Shown: one piece after another, positions 1 through 5,601 of the stretch
How positions within the stretch are numbered: position 1 is the first letter of the stretch
Layout of the letters: each line of letters starts with the position of its first letter
Origin: Oscillospiraceae bacterium
GTDB taxonomy: Bacteria > Bacillota > Clostridia > Oscillospirales > Acutalibacteraceae
Length of the DNA stretch: 7,834 nucleotides
Direction of reading: 5' to 3'
NCBI GenBank assembly: GCA_003486665.1
Contig: DNGF01000035.1
Span: forward strand, 3,030-10,863
The notes under the pieces: generated by a model
Database searches by the model: none
The model's input: only the letters and a program-made list of their open reading frames with translations
What the model was told of the DNA's origin: nothing
Translations under genes and position numbers: made by a program

Positions 1-109
1 CCTATATTTTCTTAAGCTTGAGAGAATCGGAAGCCTTGAGGAAGCCGTCAACAAGCTCAGGACAATATGTACTGCCCGAACCGATTACGGCTACAGTAAT
101 TTCTTTCAT
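1..109 (-). pseudogene. N-terminal fragment of a GH4 family 6-phospho-glycosidase, stop at codon 36
   Basis: From the ATG at 109-107 the minus strand reads MKEITVAVIGSGSTYCPELV and continues for 35 residues. This matches the start of family GH4 glycosidases (6-phospho-alpha/beta-glucosidases): a Rossmann strand, a Gly-x-Gly-Ser-Thr-Tyr NAD-binding turn, then Pro-Glu-Leu-Val. GH4 enzymes are cytoplasmic and use NAD and a metal to hydrolyse phosphorylated disaccharides. A GAGG ribosome site lies just upstream, and the start is 11 bases after the stop of the kinase gene, so the two are cotranscribed. Codon 36 is TAG (bases 4-2), where the family usually has Tyr or Trp, so a single substitution from a Tyr codon would explain it. 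The rest lies outside the window. It is either a fresh nonsense mutation or an error near a contig edge. Confidence 0.6.
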
Positions 110-120
110 ATGTAATTACC

Positions 121-1065
121 TCACTTATTTATATATTGCTGGAAGATCCAGTTTATACAGCCGGTTACCGGTGGCTGAGTGAGCTTGATAAACTTAAGCT
201 TTCTTCCGCCGGCAGCAGCCGCTTTTTCCATAAGAGCCTTTATGTATATTTCAGACGGGAGCTTGGTGTGTATCGAACCGGAAAGAACGACCTCAACAAC
301 ATCGTCTGTGAAATTATTGGTATTGAGATGTGCCGCAATAAGCGCCGCACCTCTTGAAGCCATTTTGTCAATAACGTCAAGAACCGCCTTGTCGCCGAGC
401 TTCGCCGCGTCAAAGAAGAAGTCGATCAGACGCATGATAAATGTGTCGGCATCGGGATCCTCAAATCTTGAAACGAGCGAAAGAAATTCTTCCTTGGAGG
501 AGAGAGAATACTCGTCAAAAACCATCTTTGTAACCGCGGTCTTTCTCAGTCCGAGATATACATCGTCATATACCATTCTGTATGTTTCAGCCGCGATCCA
601 ATGTCCGTTTCCGACATCGCCCGAAAACTCGCTGAGTCCTGCAAGCTGAAGCATTTTTCCGTCATTGTCTATAGAGTTACAGCAGGTACCCGTTCCGCAG
701 TTGTAGCCGATAGCCGCTGCGCCTGTCGAGCCTGCCTTGACAACGATGAAACCGTCATTATAAATTTCAAACTTTTCAAGACCGTAATCAAGAAGACGCT
801 TTTTCATCTCATCGTGCTGGAACGGATGGTCGATTCCGGCAAGACCCATGAGGGTAAAATCAACGTCATGAAGCGAAATACCTGCTTCATGGAGCAGGTT
901 CTTGATTCCTGCCCAGATTATGTCGGCTGCTTCGTCAAAGCTGCCCTCCATATTCTCGTGGTTGCTTCCGGGACCTTTAACCATAGCAACGATGTTCTTC
1001 TTTTCATCAAAAAGCGCATAAGCGGTCTTGGTTCCGCCGCCGTCAATACCAATGTAGTAACTCAT
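121..1065 (-). CDS. N-acetylglucosamine kinase-like protein (BadF/BadG/BcrA/BcrD ATPase family)
   Basis: This 314-residue cytoplasmic sugar kinase of the ASKHA fold probably phosphorylates N-acetylglucosamine or a related amino sugar with ATP. Visible motifs in order are DGGGTKT at residues 8-14 (phosphate-1 loop), NDG at 103-105 with Asp104 as the likely catalytic base, CGTGT at 123-127 (phosphate-2 loop), GDVGNGHWIA at 149-158, and VLSGS at 260-264 (adenosine motif). The length is normal for bacterial NAGK-like proteins and nothing looks broken. The ATG at 1065 has a good AAAGGAG site a few bases upstream. The gene starts 22 bases after the lipoprotein gene and ends 11 bases before the GH4 start, so the three form one operon. 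The fold is clear. The exact sugar is inferred from the family and neighbours, and glucosamine or MurNAc-type substrates are possible. Confidence 0.82.
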   Translation of the reverse strand: MSYYIGIDGGGTKTAYALFDEKKNIVAMVKGPGSNHENMEGSFDEAADIIWAGIKNLLHEAGISLHDVDFTLMGLAGIDHPFQHDEMKKRLLDYGLEKFEIYNDGFIVVKAGSTGAAAIGYNCGTGTCCNSIDNDGKMLQLAGLSEFSGDVGNGHWIAAETYRMVYDDVYLGLRKTAVTKMVFDEYSLSSKEEFLSLVSRFEDPDADTFIMRLIDFFFDAAKLGDKAVLDVIDKMASRGAALIAAHLNTNNFTDDVVEVVLSGSIHTKLPSEIYIKALMEKAAAAGGRKLKFIKLTQPPVTGCINWIFQQYINK

Positions 1066-1087
1066 GTGAAACTCCTTTGTTTGAAAA

Positions 1088-2305
1088 TTATTTTACATAA
1101 ATTATATTGCTTTCATCACTGCACGGTCCGCCGAGCTTCGGCTTTCCGGCATTGTTAAGTCCGAGCATACCGTGATTCGCAAAAAACTCCGATTCAATTA
1201 TATTTATCTTATCAAGATTTTTAAGCTGAGTTGCACGCGTACCTGTTACGTTTCCGACTCCGCGCGCGTACATAAACGAGCAGTTACCGCCGTTGACCGC
1301 GACCGCTTCCTTTGCGCCGTATTTGAGGAGAAGATCTGCCATTGTATCAAACGGCATAAACTCACCCACAGCAAGAATATATTTATTGCTGCTGATCTGA
1401 GCAATAACGGTACGGTTATGATGATACGATTCGGAAATATGGTTTTTAACTCCGTTTCTGATAAGGATATCCTGATATCTGACGGAATTATACGCGCCCT
1501 CGGCAATAAGCGAACTCTGCGTTTGTTTGCTTAAATCCTTGTAATCGGCTTTTCTGCCGTCCTTGTATAGCATAAAGCTGTTTCTCGGAGATCCGTCGGG
1601 AGTGTATACCGTGCCGTTTCTGATTGCAATTGAGCCGATAGAGCTGAGCGGTTCGCCGTTTACGGCAATCAGTGCGCCGACATTTGCCGCCACATCCGTC
1701 AGCTTACCCGTTGTTTTTCCAAGCGTCTGAGCGGTAACGGCAAATTTAAGATCGGTAGGTTTGCAGGTTATGAGAGCGATATTGCATATCGGCTGATAGG
1801 TCACGCTCTTTGACGAAACATCCATTGCGCCGTCTTCACTCTTGCGGAAGTTCTGTGTGATCTTCGGTCCGTAAGCGACCTTATGTATCTCTGCGCTGAC
1901 GGAACCCGAACTGAGCTTCCATGCGCGCTGAATCGTTCCGCCGTATCTTGTAACCGACGACGGTGAAACCTCATGGTTTCCGTAAGACTTGGACGGTGAT
2001 TTTGTTGTGCTTTTTTTAGTCGTTGTACTTTTCGCCGTGACCCTCTGAGTTGATTTGATAATTTCGGTAACGGCCTTATCAGTTGACTTTACAGAGGCTG
2101 AAGCCGCAGTACCCGAAACGGTTGTCGCGGCAGTCGTTTTATCCGTTGTTGTGTTCTCCGTACCTGAGGTCACTTCCGCCGATGCCGAAGCGGTCTTTGC
2201 GGACGTGTTGTCCGTCGGATCATCGGGATCCGCACTCGAATTACAGGAACAAAGGGTACATACCAAAAGGGAAATGCTGAGAAGAGTTACGAGAATCTTT
2301 TTCAT
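1088..2305 (-). CDS. Secreted lipoprotein with phosphodiester glycosidase (NAGPA-like) domain
   Basis: The product is 405 residues. It begins with a lipoprotein signal peptide (MKKILVTLLSISLLVCTLCS) and a lipobox with the lipidated Cys at 21. A Ser/Thr/Lys-rich linker follows to about residue 107, as in cell-surface anchors of Ruminococcus-like bacteria. The C-terminal half resembles the NAGPA domain (phosphodiester N-acetylglucosaminidase fold): AVNGEP at 214-219, HNRTVIAQI at 296-304, a Gly/Phe-rich turn near 314, then AVAVNGGNCSFM at 334-345, where the family usually reads Leu-Asp-Gly-Gly. The Asp-to-Asn change is odd and could lower or alter activity. It probably trims phosphodiester-linked sugars outside the cell. 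The ATG at 2305 was chosen over the in-frame GTG at 2314 because that GTG overlaps the AAAGGTGA ribosome site. It is the first gene of the operon with the kinase. Confidence 0.78.
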   Translation of the reverse strand: MKKILVTLLSISLLVCTLCSCNSSADPDDPTDNTSAKTASASAEVTSGTENTTTDKTTAATTVSGTAASASVKSTDKAVTEIIKSTQRVTAKSTTTKKSTTKSPSKSYGNHEVSPSSVTRYGGTIQRAWKLSSGSVSAEIHKVAYGPKITQNFRKSEDGAMDVSSKSVTYQPICNIALITCKPTDLKFAVTAQTLGKTTGKLTDVAANVGALIAVNGEPLSSIGSIAIRNGTVYTPDGSPRNSFMLYKDGRKADYKDLSKQTQSSLIAEGAYNSVRYQDILIRNGVKNHISESYHHNRTVIAQISSNKYILAVGEFMPFDTMADLLLKYGAKEAVAVNGGNCSFMYARGVGNVTGTRATQLKNLDKINIIESEFFANHGMLGLNNAGKPKLGGPCSDESNIIYVK

Positions 2306-2345
2306 ATTTATCACCTTTCATGACGTTCAACGTACAACCTTACAT

Positions 2346-2374
2346 ATTATACTATTTTTATTGCCTAAAAACAA
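2346..2374 (-). promoter_or_regulatory. Sigma-A promoter of the lipoprotein-kinase-GH4 operon
   Basis: On the minus strand a perfect TATAAT (-10, 2351-2346) is preceded, after exactly 17 bases, by TTGTTT (-35, 2374-2369), which keeps only the TTG core of the consensus. The start codon lies about 40 bases downstream of the -10. The promoter sits between the end of the transposase-RlmA chimera and the lipoprotein gene, so this operon does not depend on transcription from upstream. No convincing terminator separates the two: there is only a weak A-run/T-run pairing around 2410-2430. Confidence 0.7.
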
Positions 2375-2428
2375 TAGCTTTTTGTAAATTTATGGATGAA
2401 AAGTACAAAAATTAAACACTGTAAAAAA

Positions 2429-3112
2429 TCAGTTTTTTCTCAGAAGATCGACTCCGAATTCAATTTCCGTTTCCAAGGAGTCAACATTGCGGAGCTTGTC
2501 CTGATCCGCCTTGCCCGTCTTATAGTAATACGGGGTCATTCTGAAAAGATTTAAAATATTATCGTTGCCGCCGACTGTGATCCTGCTTTTTATTTCATCA
2601 CGGCTCACTGCCGAAAAACCGTTCGGAACCGATCTGTCAACATCATTGAGATAAGGAGTATCGTATATCACGGATTTCAAGCCCATGAGATGACGTTCAA
2701 GCGGATATACTCTGAGCCAAATTCCCGATTTTTTCAGAACGCGGGAAATTTCATCAACACTGTGCGGAGCAAAAATATTCATCACAAGATCGCAGTATTC
2801 ATCGAAAACGGGCAGCTTAAAAATACTGGCAACAGCAAGCGAAACACTTTTACAGCGCTTGCCGCCCGTTATCAGAGCCTGCTTTGAAATATCAGGGAAA
2901 TCAAGGCATCCAAGATCTTCCCGAATACGGGAAAGATTTTGAAACATAGAGGCCTTTGAAGTATAAAGCAGATACATAATTACTTGAAAAAGAGAAAGTT
3001 TTCGTTTACGAACAAAATGATTTTTTGCACGATGAGGTTCCAGTTTTTCTGGGGTTGTGATATACTCCTTAATGGATTGGATGATATTTTTGCAGATGTC
3101 AATTCGATTCAT
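2429..3112 (-). CDS. Chimera: IS4-like transposase N-terminus fused to RlmA-type rRNA methyltransferase C-terminus
   Basis: This is one open frame of 227 residues made of two unrelated parts. Residues 1 to about 80 look like the N-terminus of IS4-type DDE transposases from Firmicutes (HFVRKRKLSLFQVIMYLLY, then SMFQNLSRIREDL). Residues from about 74 to the end match the C-terminal part of RlmA/RrmA, the 23S rRNA guanine-N1 methyltransferase: VASIFKLP at 94-101, IFAPHSVDEISRVLKKSG at 113-130, LRVYPLERHLMGLK at 133-146, GF at 165-166 and RMTPYYY at 191-197. The join lies in DISKQAL (74-80), a stretch resembling both parents. The transposase catalytic domain and the RlmA zinc-binding region and main SAM-binding glycine motif are missing, so neither activity is expected. 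A strong AGGAGG site precedes the ATG, but that leader can fold to hide it. This is a remnant, possibly still expressed. Confidence 0.72.
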   Translation of the reverse strand: MNRIDICKNIIQSIKEYITTPEKLEPHRAKNHFVRKRKLSLFQVIMYLLYTSKASMFQNLSRIREDLGCLDFPDISKQALITGGKRCKSVSLAVASIFKLPVFDEYCDLVMNIFAPHSVDEISRVLKKSGIWLRVYPLERHLMGLKSVIYDTPYLNDVDRSVPNGFSAVSRDEIKSRITVGGNDNILNLFRMTPYYYKTGKADQDKLRNVDSLETEIEFGVDLLRKN

Positions 3113-3114
3113 AT

Positions 3115-3210
3115 GACATACCTCCTAAAGTGTAATTAAGGTTCGTGGCGAGACGAATAATTCCTTAATTAATAGGTCGCGAAGCGACCTCACTTTTAGG
3201 AGGTTTTGTC
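3115..3210 (-). promoter_or_regulatory. Three-way-junction leader that pairs with the transposase ribosome site
   Basis: The sequence between the chimera start and the AT-rich region is almost entirely self-complementary. The outer arms are 3115-3132 and 3191-3210 (cores CCTCCTAAAGTG and CACTTTTAGGAGG, with one extra T on the right). Inside are a 9-bp helix 3133-3141/3163-3171 (TAATTAAGG with CCTTAATTA), capped by TTCGT/ACGAA at 3142-3146/3153-3157, and a 7-bp hairpin 3174-3180/3184-3190 (AGGTCGC, loop GAA). Read as minus-strand RNA, the distal arm pairs with the AGGAGG ribosome site of the transposase, so transcripts entering from outside would be poorly translated. Several insertion sequences are known to guard themselves this way. 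Here it is inferred from base pairing alone. Confidence 0.7.
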
Positions 3211-3253
3211 AAGTGCTTTTTTGTTAAAAAAAGATAGTTTGCATCGGATAATA

Positions 3254-3282
3254 TTGATTTTTCATCTTATTTATATTATAAT
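3254..3282 (+). promoter_or_regulatory. Sigma-A promoter of the 358-aa protein / HEPN-CBS unit
   Basis: TTGATT (3254-3259) and a perfect TATAAT (3277-3282) are separated by exactly 17 bases. Initiation near 3289 would leave a leader of about 25 nt before the ATG at 3315, which has a modest AGGATGAG ribosome site at 3301-3308. The promoter lies in the AT-rich strip next to the insertion-sequence leader and points away from it, so the accessory genes have their own transcription start. Confidence 0.68.
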
Positions 3283-3314
3283 TAACAAAAATAATAAATT
3301 AGGATGAGCTGGTT

Positions 3315-4391
3315 ATGGACACATTAAATGAGAATTTGTTAAGCTTATATCAATTTATCTCTGAAAATTATAAAACTAATGCAAATGATATTTTTTATTC
3401 AATAGAATTTCTAATTGAAAGTATTAGAGATTCTAAAAATTCCATATTGAAATCAGTACAAAACGAAGATGATTTCGATAAAATTTCCGAGTTAACCGAA
3501 TATGGAAAATTAATAATGAAGATTGAAAGAGCATTAAATTCATATTTAGATTCTTTTGCTGCTATGTCTCCTGAAAGTGACGAAGATGTCGAAGATGAAA
3601 GCCCGGAAAACGAGAAAGCAATTCCTAATTATAGGGATTATGAAGTGGATTCGGAGATTCCGCATTTATTAACAGAGTCATTTACTCATAAGAAAATCTG
3701 TGGTTTCTTTCTGAATAATGTTAGGTACAATGTTTCGGACTGGAAAAGCTCACTATTAAAAATATGCGAATTGTTATATGAGAAAGATTCGGTGTTGTTT
3801 AATAGTGTTATTGTATCTGACAGATTTAAAGGAAGTAAAATTGAATATTTTTCACATGTTAATAAGGGTAAGTATTATCGAAGGCTTAAAAATACCGATA
3901 TTTATGTATGGACATGTCATAGTGCTAATGCTATTTGTTCATTGATTCGGAGGCTTTTGTTAGAGTATGGTATTCCATCTAATAGTCTTTATCTTTATTT
4001 GAGAGCTGATTATACATCTTTACATACAGATGAGAAAAAAACGGAGCATATTCCAATTCAAGATACAAATGATGATATGAAAATTGGAAAGTTTGTAAAG
4101 ACATCAATGCGAAACTTATCCGCTTCCGGCTATGTATTTGATAACCAAATGCTGAATCTTCTTTTAACTGATGAATATACCAAGCAAACATTTGGTATTG
4201 GAACTTCATTTTTTAAAGAAATAAGGAATGAAAAGCAGATAAGAAAGTTAACAAAAGACGCTAAAGGTTATAATCGATATTGGTGTGAGGTCTTTGAATT
4301 CAATGGAAGAAAATTTATTGTTGTAAGTCAATGGACTACACACAATGCAGATAGATTTAAGAGCTGGCTTGCAAAACTTTCGCAAATTTAA
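3315..4391 (+). CDS. Hypothetical two-module accessory protein (358 aa)
   Basis: The function is not recognised with confidence. Residues 1-82 are largely helical and acidic, followed by a very acidic linker (about 84-112). Residues 124-220 form a compact module: HKKICGFFLNNVRYNVSDWK (125-144), a helix with CELLYEKD (151-158), an aromatic strand (IEYFS 176-180; IYVWTCHSAN 196-205), then a helix ending LLLEYGI. Residues 256-356 are a second module with KIGKFVKTSM (256-265), the loop YTKQTFGI (288-295) and FNGRKFIVVSQW (329-340), then a terminal helix. From memory, similar module pairs occur at the C-termini of restriction- or defence-island proteins in Firmicutes and may be a nucleic-acid-recognition region. 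That is an inference. The protein is soluble, with no signal peptide or membrane segment. It heads an operon, with the HEPN-CBS gene starting 29 bases downstream. Confidence 0.7.
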   Translation: MDTLNENLLSLYQFISENYKTNANDIFYSIEFLIESIRDSKNSILKSVQNEDDFDKISELTEYGKLIMKIERALNSYLDSFAAMSPESDEDVEDESPENEKAIPNYRDYEVDSEIPHLLTESFTHKKICGFFLNNVRYNVSDWKSSLLKICELLYEKDSVLFNSVIVSDRFKGSKIEYFSHVNKGKYYRRLKNTDIYVWTCHSANAICSLIRRLLLEYGIPSNSLYLYLRADYTSLHTDEKKTEHIPIQDTNDDMKIGKFVKTSMRNLSASGYVFDNQMLNLLLTDEYTKQTFGIGTSFFKEIRNEKQIRKLTKDAKGYNRYWCEVFEFNGRKFIVVSQWTTHNADRFKSWLAKLSQI

Positions 4392-4420
4392 GGATATAAT
4401 AAAAAATGGAGAATTAATTG

Positions 4421-5121
4421 ATGGACACCAACGATTACATAAATAAATACATTCAATTGGAAAAAGCGGTCAGAGCAGCGTATAATCTTCGCAAGCGTGA
4501 CTCTATTTCATATTTTATTTAAGCAAAAAAGACAAATTTAAAAAATTTCATGATGACATACAGTATTGTCAGGATGTTCGTAATTGGTTGCATCATAACG
4601 AAAAAATTAATAAAGATTTTGCAATTACGCCCAACGATGTAATGATAAACTTTATTGATTCACTCATAGATAAAATAGAGAACCGTTCAAGGTGTTCGGA
4701 TATTTGTATAAAGAAAAATGATATTTATTATCAGAACATAGAAGGAAATGTGCAAGCAACCATTAAAGTAATGAGAGAAAATTGTTTTACTCATATTCCA
4801 ATCTTGGATGATGGCATTGTAATTGGAGTTTTTGATGAAAATTCTGTATTTAATTATATAGCAGATAATGAAATTGTTATGATTGATTCGGAGTTGACAT
4901 TTTCAGATATTAAGCAATATCTTTCGATAGATGACAGAGAAATGGAAAGTTTTGTGTTTATGCCATATGATTCTTATGTTGAAGAACTTGAAGATTTTAT
5001 AGAAATGGAATTCAAAAAGGGGAAAAGAATAGGTATGGCTTTGCTCACATCCGGTGGTAAAAAGACTTCTCCTCTAATGGGAATTATAACACCGTGGGAC
5101 ATCATTCAATCGGAAAGGTGA
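4421..5121 (+). pseudogene. HEPN-like plus CBS-pair protein gene, split by a frameshift
   Basis: A good GGAG site precedes an ATG at 4421 that opens MDTNDYINKYIQLEKAVRAA and stops after 33 residues at TAA 4520-4522. The frame beginning at 4519 continues without a break (LSKKDKFKKFHDDIQYCQDV, then RNWLHH) into the CBS-domain frame. Removing two bases (AT, 4517-4518), or an equivalent -1 shift, restores a 232-residue protein. In the repaired protein residues 1 to about 85 are helical and carry RNWLHH at 53-58, matching the R-x4-H signature of HEPN ribonuclease domains. The rest is a CBS pair. HEPN proteins are common toxins and antiphage RNases, and CBS domains bind adenine nucleotides. The HEPN call rests on one motif plus helicity. 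The AAAAAAG run at 4524-4530 lies past the stop, so programmed slippage there cannot rescue translation. This could be a real mutation or a sequencing error. Confidence 0.65.
4588..5121 (+). CDS. CBS domain pair protein (downstream part of the frameshifted gene)
   Basis: This is the intact portion after the frameshift, 177 residues counted from a TTG at 4588. That TTG has no ribosome site and probably marks only an internal codon, since homologous sequence continues upstream in the same frame to 4519. Two CBS motifs are visible. The first spans about residues 37-93 (CFTHIPILDDGIVIGVFDEN at 66-85), the second about 122-173 (RIGMALLTSGG, then LMGIITPWDII at 163-173). CBS pairs usually form a Bateman module that senses AMP, ATP, SAM or cyclic dinucleotides and adjusts an attached domain, here the HEPN-like N-terminus. 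The stop TGA (5119-5121) lies inside the AGGTGA ribosome site of the next gene, which suggests translational coupling. Confidence 0.7.
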   Translation: MHHNEKINKDFAITPNDVMINFIDSLIDKIENRSRCSDICIKKNDIYYQNIEGNVQATIKVMRENCFTHIPILDDGIVIGVFDENSVFNYIADNEIVMIDSELTFSDIKQYLSIDDREMESFVFMPYDSYVEELEDFIEMEFKKGKRIGMALLTSGGKKTSPLMGIITPWDIIQSER

Positions 5122-5128
5122 TTTTAAA

Positions 5129-5383
5129 ATGGCACAGAAAAAATATACAGAAGAAGAAGCAAGAGAGCGCAAAAATGCACGACAGCGAGAATACGCCAAA
5201 AGGACTGGTTTTAAATCAAACAACGAATACAATAAAAGAGTTTATACTCAAATAGTTATAAGAGAAAAAAATGATATTGCAGCAGAGTATAAAATGATTT
5301 GTGACCGTATGGGTATTTCATATAGTGAGCCCCTTCACAAAGCAATAGAAAATTTTATCAACGAAAATAAAAAAAATACTTGA
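5129..5383 (+). CDS. Small ribbon-helix-helix-like DNA-binding protein
   Basis: The product is 84 residues, basic at the N-terminus and very rich in charged residues. Residues 1-34 (KKYTEEEARERKNARQREYA) form a charged helix/tail often seen in small plasmid and island proteins of Firmicutes. Residues 38-48 (VYTQIVIREKN) look like the DNA-contacting beta strand of a ribbon-helix-helix fold, followed by a helix (about 49-61), the turn MGISYSEP and a second helix (LHKAIENFINEN). This suits an antitoxin-like repressor or CopG/Arc-type regulator. The start is fixed by AGGTGA seven bases upstream, overlapping the end of the CBS frame. The stop codon TGA overlaps the -35 box of the next promoter, and a palindrome lies directly behind it, so this protein is a good candidate to regulate that promoter. 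The fold is inferred from pattern only. Confidence 0.68.
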   Translation: MAQKKYTEEEARERKNARQREYAKRTGFKSNNEYNKRVYTQIVIREKNDIAAEYKMICDRMGISYSEPLHKAIENFINENKKNT

Positions 5384-5408
5384 CATACTGATAACAGTGT
5401 GATATAAT
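5380..5408 (+). promoter_or_regulatory. Perfect consensus sigma-A promoter for the structured leader
   Basis: TTGACA (5380-5385), a 17-base spacer and TATAAT (5403-5408) match the sigma-A consensus at every hexamer position. Initiation is expected near 5415, giving a leader of about 187 nt before the ATG at 5602. The -35 box overlaps the stop codon of the small ribbon-helix-helix-like gene, and a 12-bp palindrome fills the spacer. Such a strong promoter usually needs repression or attenuation, and both kinds of signal are present here. Confidence 0.85.
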
Positions 5409-5423
5409 AATGCTGTAATCAAA
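5387..5423 (+). promoter_or_regulatory. Putative operator pair at the strong promoter
   Basis: ACTGATAACAGT (5387-5398) is a dyad, ACTG-N4-CAGT, lying wholly inside the promoter spacer. A related element, GCTGTAATCAAA (5412-5423), sits at the transcription start. It matches the reverse complement of the operator at 7179-7190 at 9 of 12 positions, including nine consecutive bases. The two copies are centred 25 bases apart. A bound dimer at 5387-5398 would block polymerase. The protein is unknown; the small ribbon-helix-helix-like protein encoded just upstream is the obvious candidate. Confidence 0.55.
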
Positions 5424-5601
5424 CAAAACAAATATAAATTACAAGTTTGGCGACTCTGTTTATGTTTGTTCCGCAAAGCAAAAGAGCTTGTATTCAAAAT
5501 GAAATACATCAGACTTATATATAATTGAAAGGGATAAGTCTTTCATATATAATACCTCTCTTTTGTTTAGATTGCAAATCTAATTTAAGAGAGGATTTTT
5601 T
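5409..5601 (+). ncRNA. Structured leader RNA, candidate attenuator of the 80-aa gene
   Basis: No convincing reading frame lies between the promoter and the ATG at 5602, but the stretch is full of pairing. AGACTTAT (5511-5518) pairs perfectly with ATAAGTCT (5534-5541). Alternatively ATATA/TGAAAG (5519-5523, 5526-5531) pairs with CTTTCA/TATAT (5540-5550); the two forms exclude each other. The last hairpin (5555-5594) carries the ribosome site in its 3' arm. An upstream segment, AAGCAAAAGAG (5476-5486), can pair over 11 positions (one G-U) with CTCTTTTGTTT (5558-5568), the 5' arm of that hairpin, and so open it. This is the layout of an attenuator or riboswitch-like element. No known class is recognised. 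Confidence 0.6.
5555..5601 (+). terminator. Terminator-like hairpin that also sequesters a ribosome site
   Basis: CCTCTCTT (5555-5562) pairs with AAGAGAGG (5587-5594), and inside it TTAGATT (5567-5573) pairs with AATCTAA (5577-5583) across the loop GCA. A T-run (5596-5601) follows immediately, then ATG at 5602. The hairpin plus U-run could end transcription of the leader. If transcription passes, the same 3' arm is the AGAGAGG ribosome site of the 80-aa gene. Either way, folding turns the gene off and opening turns it on. Confidence 0.62.

Noticed and set aside
2..4. TAG recoded as an amino acid in this organism
   Set aside because: The 80-aa gene ends with TAG and no gene in the window needs TAG read-through; a nonsense mutation or edge error is simpler.
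601..1158. Plus-strand open frame of 185 codons
   Set aside because: It lies antisense to the kinase gene, whose frame has clear ASKHA motifs. The antisense protein is Cys-rich with no recognisable domain or ribosome site.
2055..2387. Plus-strand open frame of 110 codons rich in Val and Ala
   Set aside because: It is the mirror of the Ser/Thr-rich linker and signal peptide of the lipoprotein; the low-complexity codons create the open frame.
3206..3211. TTGACA on the minus strand as the -35 box of a transposase promoter
   Set aside because: At 17 bases downstream the sequence is GGTCGC, with no -10 box nearby.
4395..4400. TATAAT just before the HEPN-like gene as a separate promoter
   Set aside because: The only TTG-like -35 (4369-4374) is 20 bases away and poor. 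The 29-base gap to the preceding gene fits an operon.
4524..4530. AAAAAAG as a programmed -1 frameshift site for the HEPN-CBS gene
   Set aside because: The direction of the shift is right, but the TAA stop at 4520-4522 is reached before the slippery run, so ribosomes would already have terminated.
5462..5524. 20-codon open frame (and a 9-codon one at 5499) as a leader peptide
   Set aside because: Neither has a ribosome site, and neither shows a run of regulatory codons. The RNA pairing explains the region better.
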